Source of the DNA: Oenanthe sinensis
Taxonomy: Eukaryota > Streptophyta > Magnoliopsida > Apiales > Apiaceae
DNA length: 64,000 nucleotides
NCBI GenBank assembly: GCA_028671895.1
Contig: CM053800.1
Location: forward strand, 22,775,886-22,839,885
Reading direction: 5' to 3'
Shown here: positions 14,441 through 28,124 of the stretch, in pieces
How positions within the stretch are numbered: the first letter of the stretch is position 1
Layout: the number at the start of each line of letters is the position of its first letter
Notes under the pieces: model-generated
What the model was told of the DNA's origin: nothing
The model's input: only the letters and a program-made list of their open reading frames with translations
The model's database searches: none
Translations under genes and position numbers: made by a program

Positions 14441-17400
14441 TTGAACATGGAAACAACTTGTAAACTCTTGTAGGATCATTTTTGGCTCATTTGAACATGA
14501 AAACAATCTGTAAGAACTTGAGACCTCATTCTTGACTCGTTTGAACATGGAAATAACTTGTAAACCCTTGTAGGATCATTCTTGGCTCATTTGAACGTGA
14601 AAGCAATCCGTAACAAATTGAGACTTCATTCTTGACATGTTCGAACTTGGAAACAACTTGTAGCTTCATTCTTGAGTCATTTGAACATGGAAACAACTTT
14701 TAAACTCTTGAAGGATCATTCATGGCTCATTTGAACATGAAAACAATTCATAACAACTTCTGACTTCATTCTTGACTCATTCGAGCTTGGAAACAACTTG
14801 TATCTTCATTCTTCACTCATTTGAACATGGAAACAACTTGTAAACTCTTGTAGGATCATTCTTGGCTCATTTCAACATGAAAATAATCCGTAACAACTTG
14901 CGACCTCATTCTTGACTCGTTTGAACATGGAAACAACATGTAAACCCTTGTAGGATCATTCTTGGCTCATTTGAACGTGAAAGCAATCCGTAACAAATTG
15001 AGACTTCATTCTTGACATGTTCGAACTTGGAAACAACTTGTAGCTTCATTCTTGAGTAATTTGAACATGGAAACAACTTGTAAACTCTTGTAGGATCATT
15101 CTTGGCTCATTTGAACATGAAAATAATTCATAACGACTTGAGACTTCATTTTTGAGTCGTTCAAACATGGAAACACCTTATAAACTCTTGTAGGATTGTT
15201 CTTAGCTCATTTGAACATGAAAACAATTCATAACAACTTCTGACTTTATTCTTGACTCATTCGAACTTGGAAACAACTTGTAGCTTCATTCTTGACTCGT
15301 TTAAACATGGAAACAACTTGTAAAATCTTCTAAGATTATTCTTGGCTTATTTGAACATGAAAACAATTCATAACAACTTCTGACTTCATTCTGGACTCAT
15401 TCGAACTTGGAAACAATTTCTAGCTTCATTCTTGACTCGTTTAAACATGGAAACAACTTGTAAAATCTTCTAAGATTATTCTTGGCTCATTTGAACATGA
15501 AAACAATTCATAACAACTTCTGACTTCATTCTTGACTCATTCGAACTTGGAAACAACTTGTAGCTTCATTCTTGACTCATTTGAACATGGAAACAACTTG
15601 TAAACTCTTGTAGGATCATTTTTGGCTCATTTGAACATGAAAATAATTCATAACAACTTTAGACGTCATTTTTGATTCGTTAAAACATGGAAACACCTTA
15701 TAAACTCTTATAGGATTATTCTTGGCTCATTTGAACATGAAAACAATTCATAACAACTTGTGATTTCATTCTTGACTCATTCGAACTTGAAAACAACTTG
15801 TAGCTTCATTTTTGACTTGTTTAAACATGGAAACAACTTGTAAAATCTTTTAAGATTATTCTTGGCTCGTTTGAACATGAAAACAATTCATAACAACTTC
15901 TGACTTCATTCTTGACTCATTCGAACTTGGAAACAACTTGTAGCTTCATTCTTGACTCGTTTGAACATGAAAACAACTTGAAAACTCTTCTAGGAATAAT
16001 CTTGGCTCATTTGAACATGTAAACAATTCATAACAACTTCTGACTTCATTCTTGACTCATTCGAGCTTGGAAACAACTTGTATCTTCATTCTTCACTCAT
16101 TTGAACATGGAAACAACTTGTAAACTCTTGTAGGATCATTCTTGGCTCATTTCAACATGAAAATAATCCGTAACAACTTGCGACCTCATTCTTGACTCGT
16201 TTGAACATGGAAACAACATGTAAACCCTTGTAGGATCATTCTTGGCTCATTTGAACGTGAAAGCAATCCGTAACAAATTGAGACTTCATTCTTGACATGT
16301 TCGAACTTGGAAACAACTTGTAGCTTCATTCTTGAGTAATTTGAACATGGAAACAACTTGTAAACTCTTGTAGGATCATTCTTGGCTCATTTGAACATGA
16401 AAATAATTCATAACGACTTGAGACTTCATTTTTGAGTCGTTCAAACATGGAAACACCTTATAAACTCTTGTAGGATTGTTCTTAGCTCATTTGAACATGA
16501 AAACAATTCATAACAACTTCTGACTTTATTCTTGACTCATTCGAACTTGGAAACAACTTGTAGCTTCATTCTTGACTCGTTTAAACATGGAAACAACTTG
16601 CAAAATCTTCTAAGATTATTCTTGGCTTATTTGAACATGAAAACAATTCATAACAACTTCTGACTTCATTCTGGACTCATTCGAACTTGGAAACAATTTC
16701 TAGCTTCATTCTTGACTCGTTTAAACATGGAAACAACTTGTAAAATCTTCTAAGATTATTCTTGGCTCATTTGAACATGAAAACAATTCATAACAACTTC
16801 TGACTTCATTCTTGACTCATTCGAACTTGGAAACAACTTGTAGCTTCATTCTTGACTCATTTGAACATGGAAACAACTTGTAAACTCTTGTAGGATCATT
16901 TTTGGCTCATTTGAACATGAAAATAATTCATAACAACTTGAGACGTCATTTTTGAGTCGTTAAAACATGGAAACACCTTATAAACTCTTATAGGATTATT
17001 CTTGGCTCATTTGAACATGAAAACAATTCATAACAACTTGTGACTTCATTCTTGACTCATTCGAACTTGAAAACAACTTGTAGCTTCATTTTTGACTTCT
17101 TTAAACAAGGAAACAACTTGTAAAATCTTTTAAGATTATTCTTGGCTCGTTTGAACATGAAAACAATTCATAACAACTTCTGACTTCATTCTTGACTCAT
17201 TCGAACTTGGAAACAACTTGTAGTTTCATTCTTGACTCGTTTGAACATGAAAACAACTTGAAAACTCTTCTAGGAATAATCTTGGCTCATTTGAACATGT
17301 AAACAATTCATAACAACTTCTGACTTCATTCTTGACTCAATCGGGCTTGGAAACAACTTGTAGCTTCATTCTTCACTCAATTGAACATGGAAACAACTTG

Positions 17401-20100
17401 TAAACTCTTGTAGGATCATTCTTGGCTCATTTGAACATGAAAACAATCTGTAAGAACTTGAGACCTCATTCTTGACTCGTTTAAACATGGAAACAACTTG
17501 TAAACCCTTGTAGGATCATTCTTGGCTCATTTGAACGTGAAAGCAATCCGTAACAAATTGAGACTTCATTCTTGACATGTTCGAACTTGGAAACAACTTG
17601 TAGCTTCATTCTTGAGTCATTTGAACATGGAAACAACTTGTAAACTCTTGAAGGATCATTCTTGGCTCATTTGAAGATGAAAATAATTCATAACAACTTG
17701 AGACGTCATTTTTGAGTCGTTAAAACATGGCAACAACTTGTAAACTCTTGTAGGATCATTCTTGGCTCATTTGAACATGAAAATAATTCATAACAACTTG
17801 AGACTTCATTTTTGAGTCGTTCAAACATGGAAACACCTTATAAATAAACTCTTGTAGGATTATTCTTGGCTCATTTGAACATGAAAACAATTCATAACAA
17901 CTTCTGACTTCATTCTTGACTCATTCGAACTTGGAAAGAACTTGTAGCTTCATTCTTGACTCGTTTAAACATGGAAATAACTTGTAAAATCTTCTAAGAT
18001 TATTCTTGGCTCATTTGAACATGAAAATAATTCATAACAACTTGAGACTTCATTTTTGAGTCGTTCAAACATGGAAACACCTTATAAACTCTTGTAGGAT
18101 TCTTCTTGTCACAATTGAACATGAAAACAATTCATAACAACTTCTTACTTCATTCTTGACTCATTCGAACTTGGAAACAACTTGTAGCTTCATTCTTGAC
18201 TCGTTTAAACATGGAAACAACTTGTAAAATCTTCTAAGATTATTCTTGGCTCATTTGAACATTAAAACTATTCATAACAACTTCTGACTTCATTCTTGAC
18301 TCATTCGAACTTGGAAACAACTTGCGACCTCATTCTTGACTCGTTTGAACATGGAAACAACTTGTAAACCCTTGTAGGATCATTCTTGGCTCATTTGAAC
18401 GTGAAAGCTATCCGTAACAAATTGAGACTTCATTCTTGACATGTTCGAACTTGGAAACAACTTGTAGCTTCATTCTTGAGTAATTTGAACATGGAAACAA
18501 CTTGTAAACTCTTGTAGGATCATTCTTGGCTCATTTGAACATGAAAATAATTCATAACGACTTGAGACTTCATTTTTGAGTCGTTCAAACATGGAAACAC
18601 CTTATAAACTCTTGTAGGATTGTTCTTAGCTCATTTGAACATGAAAACAATTCATAACAACTTCTGACTTTATTCTTGACTCATTCGAACTTGGAAACAA
18701 CTTGTAGCTTCATTCTTGACTCGTTTAAACATGGAAACAACTTGTAAAATCTTCTAAGATTATTCTTGGCTTATTTGAACATGAAAACAATTCATAACAA
18801 CTTCTGACTTCATTCTGGACTCATTCGAACTTGGAAACAATTTCTAGCTTCATTCTTGACTCGTTTAAACATGGAAACAACTTGTAAAATCTTCTAAGAT
18901 TATTCTTGGCTCATTTGAACATGAAAACAATTCATAACAACTTCTGACTTCATTCTTGACTCATTCGAACTTGGAAACAACTTGTAGCTTCATTCTTGAC
19001 TCATTTGAACATGGAAACAACTTGTAAACTCTTGTAGGATCATTTTTGGCTCATTTGAACATGAAAATAATTCATAACAACTTTAGACGTCATTTTTGAT
19101 TCGTTAAAACATGGAAACACCTTATAAACTCTTGTAGGATTATTCTTGGCTCATTTGAACATGAAAACAATTCATAACAACTTGTGATTTCATTCTTGAC
19201 TCATTCGAACTTGAAAACAACTTGTAGCTTCATTTTTGACTTGTTTAAACATGGAAACAACTTGTAAAATCTTTTAAGATTATTCTTGGCTCGTTTGAAC
19301 ATGAAAACAATTCATAACAACTTCTGACTTCATTCTTGACTCATTCGAACTTGGAAACAACTTGTAGCTTCATTCTTGACTCGTTTGAACATGAAAACAA
19401 CTTGAAAACTCTTCTAGGAATAATCTTGGCTCATTTGAACATGTAAACAATTCATAACAACTTTTGACTTCATTCTTGACTCATTCGAGCTTGGAAACAA
19501 CTTGTATCTTCATTCTTCACTCATTTGAACATGGAAACAACTTGTAAACTCTTGTAGGATCATTCTTGGCTCATTTCAACATGAAAATAATCCGTAACAA
19601 CTTGCGACCTCATTCTTGACTCGTTTGAACATGGAAACAACATGTAAACCCTTGTAGGATCATTCTTGGCTCATTTGAATGTGAAAGCAATCCGTAACAA
19701 ATTGAGACTTCATTCTTGACATGTTCGAACTTGGAAACAACTTGTAGCTTCATTCTTGAGTAATTTTAACATGGAAACAACTTGTAAACTCTTGTAGGAT
19801 CATTCTTGGCTCATTTGAACATGAAAATAATTCATAACGACTTGAGACTTCATTTTTGAGTCGTTCAAACATGGAAACACCTTATAAACTCTTGTAGGAT
19901 TGTTCTTAGCTCATTTGAACATGAAAACAATTCATAACAACTTCTGACTTTATTCTTGACTCATTCGAACTTGGAAACAACTTGTAGCTTCATTCTTGAC
20001 TCGTTTAAACATGGAAACAACTTGCAAAATCTTCTAAGATTATTCTTGGCTTATTTGAACATGAAAACAATTCATAACAACTTCTGACTTCATTCTGGAC
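14441..20100 (+). repeat. Very long duplicated block E, left copy (offset 6,184 bp)
   Basis: The rare variant taacgacttg marks this block at 15,131, 16,411, 18,555 and 19,835. The same marks recur exactly 6,184 bp later at 21,315, 22,595, 24,739 and 26,019. A 4-bp insertion (taaataaact at 17,841) and the variant tcttcttgtc at 18,101 also recur at +6,184. Inside the block a second offset of 3,424 bp links 15,131 to 18,555 and 16,411 to 19,835, so the long unit is itself a partial duplication. The simple match stops at about 20,100, where this copy lacks 180 bp present in its relatives. Confidence 0.82.
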
Positions 20101-20624
20101 TCATTTGAACATGGAAACAACTTGTAAACTCTTGTAGGATCATTTTTGGCTCATTTGAACATGAAAATAATTCATAACAACTTGAGACGTCATTTTTGAG
20201 TCGTTAAAACATGGAAACACCTTATAAACTCTTATAGGATTATTCTTGGCTCATTTGAACATGAAAACAATTCATAACAACTTGTGACTTCATTCTTTAC
20301 TCATTCGAACTTGAAAATAACTTGTAGCTTCATTCTTGACTTGTTTAAACATGGAAACAACTTGTAAAAACTTTTAAGATTATTCTTGGCTCATTTGAAC
20401 ATGAAAACAATTCATAACAACTTCTGACTTCATTCTTGACTCATTCGAACTTGGAAACAACTTGTAGCTTCATTCTTGATTCGTTTGAACATGAAAACAA
20501 CTTGAAAACTCTTCTAGGAATAATCTTGGCTCATTTGAACATGTAAACAATTCATAACAACTTCTGACTTCATTCTTGACTCAATCGGGCTTGGAAACAA
20601 CTTGTAGCTTCATTCTTCACTCAT

Positions 20625-23600
20625 TTGAACATGGAAACAACTTGTAAACTCTTGTAGGATCATTTTTGGCTCATTTGAACATGAAAACAATCTGTAAGAA
20701 CTTGAGACCTCATTCTTGACTCGTTTGAACATGGAAATAACTTGTAAACCCTTGTAGGATCATTCTTGGCTCATTTGAACGTGAAAGCAATCCGTAACAA
20801 ATTGAGACTTCATTCTTGACATGTTCGAACTTGGAAACAACTTGTAGCTTCATTCTTGAGTCATTTGAACATGGAAACAACTTTTAAACTCTTGAAGGAT
20901 CATTCATGGCTCATTTGAACATGAAAACAATTCATAACAACTTCTGACTTCATTCTTGACTCATTCGAGCTTGGAAACAACTTGTATCTTCATTCTTCAC
21001 TCATTTGAACATGGAAACAACTTGTAAACTCTTGTAGGATCATTCTTGGCTCATTTCAACATGAAAATAATCCGTAACAACTTGCGACCTCATTCTTGAC
21101 TCGTTTGAACATGGAAACAACATGTAAACCCTTGTAGGATCATTCTTGGCTCATTTGAACGTGAAAGCAATCCGTAACAAATTGAGACTTCATTCTTGAC
21201 ATGTTCGAACTTGGAAACAACTTGTAGCTTCATTCTTGAGTAATTTGAACATGGAAACAACTTGTAAACTCTTGTAGGATCATTCTTGGCTCATTTGAAC
21301 ATGAAAATAATTCATAACGACTTGAGACTTCATTTTTGAGTCGTTCAAACATGGAAACACCTTATAAACTCTTGTAGGATTGTTCTTAGCTCATTTGAAC
21401 ATGAAAACAATTCATAACAACTTCTGACTTTATTCTTGACTCATTCGAACTTGGAAACAACTTGTAGCTTCATTCTTGACTCGTTTAAACATGGAAACAA
21501 CTTGTAAAATCTTCTAAGATTATTCTTGGCTTATTTGAACATGAAAACAATTCATAACAACTTCTGACTTCATTCTGGACTCATTCGAACTTGGAAACAA
21601 TTTCTAGCTTCATTCTTGACTCGTTTAAACATGGAAACAACTTGTAAAATCTTCTAAGATTATTCTTGGCTCATTTGAACATGAAAACAATTCATAACAA
21701 CTTCTGACTTCATTCTTGACTCATTCGAACTTGGAAACAACTTGTAGCTTCATTCTTGACTCATTTGAACATGGAAACAACTTGTAAACTCTTGTAGGAT
21801 CATTTTTGGCTCATTTGAACATGAAAATAATTCATAACAACTTTAGACGTCATTTTTGATTCGTTAAAACATGGAAACACCTTATAAACTCTTATAGGAT
21901 TATTCTTGGCTCATTTGAACATGAAAACAATTCATAACAACTTGTGATTTCATTCTTGACTCATTCGAACTTGAAAACAACTTGTAGCTTCATTTTTGAC
22001 TTGTTTAAACATGGAAACAACTTGTAAAATCGTTTAAGATTATTCTTGGCTCGTTTGAACATGAAAACAATTCATAACAACTTCTGACTTCATTCTTGAC
22101 TCATTCGAACTTGGAAACAACTTGTAGCTTCATTCTTGACTCGTTTGAACATGAAAACAACTTGAAAACTCTTCTAGGAATAATCTTGGCTCATTTGAAC
22201 ATGTAAACAATTCATAACAACTTCTGACTTCATTCTTGACTCATTCGAGCTTGGAAACAACTTGTATCTTCATTCTTCACTCATTTGAACATGGAAACAA
22301 CTTGTAAACTCTTGTAGGATCATTCTTGGCTCATTTCAACATGAAAATAATCCGTAACAACTTGCGACCTCATTCTTGACTCGTTTGAACATGGAAACAA
22401 CATGTAAACCCTTGTAGGATCATTCTTGGCTCATTTGAACGTGAAAGCAATCCGTAACGAATTGAGACTTCATTCTTGACATGTTCGAACTTGGAAACAA
22501 CTTGTAGCTTCATTCTTGAGTAATTTGAACATGGAAACAACTTGTAAACTCTTGTAGGATCATTCTTGGCTCATTTGAACATGAAAATAATTCATAACGA
22601 CTTGAGACTTCATTTTTGAGTCGTTCAAACATGGAAACACCTTATAAACTCTTGTAGGATTGTTCTTAGCTCATTTGAACATGAAAACAATTCATAACAA
22701 CTTCTGACTTTATTCTTGACTCATTCGAACTTGGAAACAACTTGTAGCTTCATTCTTGACTCGTTTAAACATGGAAACAACTTGCAAAATCTTCTAAGAT
22801 TATTCTTGGCTTATTTGAACATGAAAACAATTCATAACAACTTCTGACTTCATTCTGGACTCATTCGAACTTGGAAACAATTTCTAGCTTCATTCTTGAC
22901 TCGTTTAAACATGGAAACAACTTGTAAAATCTTCTAAGATTATTCTTGGCTCATTTGAACATGAAAACAATTCATAACAACTTCTGACTTCATTCTTGAC
23001 TCATTCGAACTTGGAAACAACTTGTAGCTTCATTCTTGACTCATTTGAACATGGAAACAACTTGTAAACTCTTGTAGGATCATTTTTGGCTCATTTGAAC
23101 ATGAAAATAATTCATAACAACTTGAGACGTCATTTTTGAGTCGTTAAAACATGGAAACACCTTATAAACTCTTATAGGATTATTCTTGGCTCATTTGAAC
23201 ATGAAAACAATTCATAACAACTTGTGACTTCATTCTTGACTCATTCGAACTTGAAAACAACTTGTAGCTTCATTTTTGACTTCTTTAAACAAGGAAACAA
23301 CTTGTAAAATCTTTTAAGATTATTCTTGGCTCGTTTGAACATGAAAACAATTCATAACAACTTCTGACTTCATTCTTGACTCATTCGAACTTGGAAACAA
23401 CTTGTAGTTTCATTCTTGACTCGTTTGAACATGAAAACAACTTGAAAACTCTTCTAGGAATAATCTTGGCTCATTTGAACATGTAAACAATTCATAACAA
23501 CGTCTGACTTCATTCTTGACTCAATCGGGCTTGGAAACAACTTGTAGCTTCATTCTTCACTCAATTGAACATGGAAACAACTTGTAAACTCTTGTAGGAT

Positions 23601-26284
23601 CATTCTTGGCTCATTTGAACATGAAAACAATCTGTAAGAACTTGAGACCTCATTCTTGACTCGTTTAAACATGGAAACAACTTGTAAACCCTTGTAGGAT
23701 CATTCTTGGCTCATTTGAACGTGAAAGCAATCCGTAACAAATTGAGACTTCATTCTTGACATGTTCGAACTTGGAAACAACTTGTAGCTTCATTCTTGAG
23801 TCATTTGAACATGGAAACAACTTGTAAACTCTTGAAGGATCATTCTTGGCTCATTTGAAGATGAAAATAATTCATAACAACTTGAGACGTCATTTTTGAG
23901 TCGTTAAAACATGGCAACAACTTGTAAACTCTTGTAGGATCATTCTTGGCTCATTTGAACTTGAAAATAATTCATAACAACTTGAGACTTCATTTTTGAG
24001 TCGTTCAAACATGGAAACACCTTATAAATAAACTCTTGTAGGATTATTCTTGGCTCATTTGAACATGAAAACAATTCATAACAACTTCTGACTTCATTCT
24101 TGACTCATTCGAACTTGGAAAGAACTTGTAGCTTCATTCTTGACTCGTTTAAACATGGAAATAACTTGTAAAATCTTCTAAGATTATTCTTGGCTCATTT
24201 GAACATGAAAATAATTCATAACAACTTGAGACTTCATTTTTGAGTCGTTCAAACATGGAAACACCTTATAAACTCTTGTAGGATTCTTCTTGTCACAATT
24301 GAACATGAAAACAATTCATAACAACTTCTTACTTCATTCTTGACTCATTCGAACTTGGAAACAACTTGTAGCTTCATTCTTGACTCGTTTAAACATGGAA
24401 ACAACTTGTAAAATCTTCTAAGATTATTCTTGGCTCATTTGAACATTAAAACTATTCATAACAACTTCTGACTTCATTCTTGACTCATTCGAACTTGGAA
24501 ACAACTTGCGACCTCATTCTTGACTCGTTTGAACATGGAAACAACTTGTAAACCCTTGTAGGATCATTCTTGGCTCATTTGAACGTGAAAGCTATCCGTA
24601 ACAAATTGAGACTTCATTCTTGACATGTTCGAACTTGGAAACAACTTGTAGCTTCATTCTTGAGTAATTTGAACATGGAAACAACTTGTAAACTCTTGTA
24701 GGATCATTCTTGGCTCATTTGAACATGAAAATAATTCATAACGACTTCAGACTTCATTTTTGAGTCGTTCAAACATGGAAACACCTTATAAACTCTTGTA
24801 GGATTGTTCTTAGCTCATTTGAACATGAAAACAATTCATAACAACTTCTGACTTTATTCTTGACTCATTCGAACATGGAAACAACTTGTAGCTTCATTCT
24901 TGACTCGTTTAAACATGGAAACAACTTGTAAAATCTTCTAAGATTATTCTTGGCTTATTTGAACATGAAAACAATTCATAACAACTTCTGACTTCATTCT
25001 GGACTCATTCGAACTTGGAAACAATTTCTAGCTTCATTCTTGACTCGTTTAAACATGGAAACAACTTGTAAAATCTTCTAAGATTATTCTTGGCTCATTT
25101 GAACATGAAAACAATTCATAACAACTTCTGACTTCATTCTTGACTCATTCGAACTTGGAAACAACTTGTAGCTTCATTCTTGACTCATTTGAACATGGAA
25201 ACAACTTGTAAACTCTTGTAGGATCATTTTTGGCTCATTTGAACATGAAAATAATTCATAACAACTTTAGACGTCATTTTTGATTCGTTAAAACATGGAA
25301 ACACCTTATAAACTCTTGTAGGATTATTCTTGGCTCATTTGAACATGAAAACAATTCATAACAACTTGTGATTTCATTCTTGACTCATTCGAACTTGAAA
25401 ACAACTTGTAGCTTCATTTTTGACTTGTTTAAACATGGAAACAACTTGTAAAATCTTTTAAGATTATTCTTGGCTCGTTTGAACATGAAAACAATTCATA
25501 ACAACTTCTGACTTCATTCTTGACTCATTCGAACTTGGAAACAACTTGTAGCTTCATTCTTGACTCGTTTGAACATGAAAACAACTTGAAAACTCTTCTA
25601 GGAATAATCTTGGCTCATTTGAACATGTAAACAATTCATAACAACTTTTGACTTCATTCTTGACTCATTCGAGCTTGGAAACAACTTGTATCTTCATTCT
25701 TCACTCATTTGAACATGGAAACAACTTGTAAACTCTTGTAGGATCATTCTTGGCTCATTTCAACATGAAAATAATCCGTAACAACTTGCGACCTCATTCT
25801 TGACTCGTTTGAACATGGAAACAACATGTAAACCCTTGTAGGATCATTCTTGGCTCATTTGAATGTGAAAGCAATCCGTAACAAATTGAGACTTCATTCT
25901 TGACATGTTCGAACTTGGAAACAACTTGTAGCTTCATTCTTGAGTAATTTGAACATGGAAACAACTTGTAAACTCTTGTAGGATCATTCTTGGCTCATTT
26001 GAACATGAAAATAATTCATAACGACTTGAGACTTCATTTTTGAGTCGTTCAAACATGGAAACACCTTATAAACTCTTGTAGGATTGTTCTTAGCTCATTT
26101 GAACATGAAAACAATTCATAACAACTTCTGACTTTATTCTTGACTCATTCGAACTTGGAAACAACTTGTAGCTTCATTCTTGACTCGTTTAAACATGGAA
26201 ACAACTTGCAAAATCTTCTAAGATTATTCTTGGCTTATTTGAACATGAAAACAATTCATAACAACTTCTGACTTCATTCTGGAC
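20625..26284 (+). repeat. Very long duplicated block E, right copy
   Basis: This is the partner of 14,441-20,100 at +6,184 bp, with all tracked rare variants in the same order and only scattered single-base differences. One of these is tgaacttgaaa at about 23,950, where the left copy has tgaacatgaaa. Sequence after 26,284 continues to match related units and includes the 180 bp that the left copy lost. Confidence 0.82.
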
Positions 26285-27439
26285 TCATTCGAACTTGGAA
26301 ACAATTTCTAGCTTCATTCTTGACTCGTTTAAACATGGAAACAACTTGTAAAATCTTCTAAGATTATTCTTGGCTCATTTGAACATGAAAACAATTCATA
26401 ACAACTTCTGACTTCATTCTTGACTCATTCGAACTTGGAAACAACTTGTAGCTTCATTCTTGACTCATTTGAACATGGAAACAACTTGTAAACTCTTGTA
26501 GGATCATTTTTGGCTCATTTGAACATGAAAATAATTCATAACAACTTGAGACGTCATTTTTGAGTCGTTAAAACATGGAAACACCTTATAAACTCTTATA
26601 GGATTATTCTTGGCTCATTTGAACATGAAAACAATTCATAACAACTTGTGACTTCATTCTTGACTCATTCGAACTTGAAAACAACTTGTAGCTTCATTTT
26701 TGACTTCTTTAAACAAGGAAACAACTTGTAAAATCTTTTAAGATTATTCTTGGCTCGTTTGAACATGAAAACAATTCATAACAACTTCTGACTTCATTCT
26801 TGACTCATTCGAACTTGGAAACAACTTGTAGTTTCATTCTTGACTCGTTTGAACATGAAAACAACTTGAAAACTCTTCTAGGAATAATCTTGGCTCATTT
26901 GAACATGTAAACAATTCATAACAACTTCTGACTTCATTCTTGACTCAATCGGGCTTGGAAACAACTTGTAGCTTCATTCTTCACTCAATTGAACATGGAA
27001 ACAACTTGTAAACTCTTGTAGGATCATTCTTGGCTCATTTGAACATGAAAACAATCTGTAAGAACTTGAGACCTCATTCTTGACTCGTTTAAACATGGAA
27101 ACAACTTGTAAACCCTTGTAGGATCATTCTTGGCTCATTTGAACGTGAAAGCAATCCGTAACAAATTGAGACTTCATTCTTGACATGTTCGAACTTGGAA
27201 ACAACTTGTAGCTTCATTCTTGAGTCATTTGAACATGGAAACAACTTGTAAACTCTTGAAGGATCATTCTTGGCTCATTTGAAGATGAAAATAATTCATA
27301 ACAACTTGAGACGTCATTTTTGAGTCGTTAAAACATGGCAACAACTTGTAAACTCTTGTAGGATCATTCTTGGCTCATTTGAACATGAAAATAATTCATA
27401 ACAACTTGAGACTTCATTTTTGAGTCGTTCAAACATGGA

Positions 27440-28124
27440 AACACCTTATAAATAAACTCTTGTAGGATTATTCTTGGCTCATTTGAACATGAAAACAATT
27501 CATAACAACTTCTGACTTCATTCTTGACTCATTCGAACTTGGAAAGAACTTGTAGCTTCATTCTTGACTCGTTTAAACATGGAAATAACTTGTAAAATCT
27601 TCTAAGATTATTCTTGGCTCATTTGAACATGAAAATAATTCATAACAACTTGAGACTTCATTTTTGAGTCGTTCAAACATGGAAACACCTTATAAACTCT
27701 TGTAGGATTCTTCTTGTCACATTTGAACATGAAAACAATTCATAACAACTTCTTACTTCATTCTTGACTCATTCGAACTTGGAAACAACTTGTAGCTTCA
27801 TTCTTGACTCGTTTAAACATGGAAACAACTTGTAAAATCTTCTAAGATTATTCTTGGCTCATTTGAACATTAAAACTATTCATAACAACTTCTGACTTCA
27901 TTCTTGACTCATTCGAACTTGGAAACAACTTGCGACCTCATTCTTGACTCGTTTGAACATGGAAACAACTTGTAAACCCTTGTAGGATCATTCTTGGCTC
28001 ATTTGAACGTGAAAGCTATCCGTAACAAATTGAGACTTCATTCTTGACATGTTCGAACTTGGAAACAACTTGTAGCTTCATTCTTGAGTAATTTGAACAT
28101 GGAAACAACTTGTAAACTCTTGTA
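27440..28124 (+). repeat. Third partial copy of the 3,424-bp sub-block
   Basis: The 4-bp insertion mark (taaataaact at 27,449) and the tcttcttgtc variant (27,709) lie 3,424 bp after their counterparts at 24,025 and 24,285. The match ends near 28,124, where the tcataacgac mark expected next is absent and the array becomes more diverged. Confidence 0.75.
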
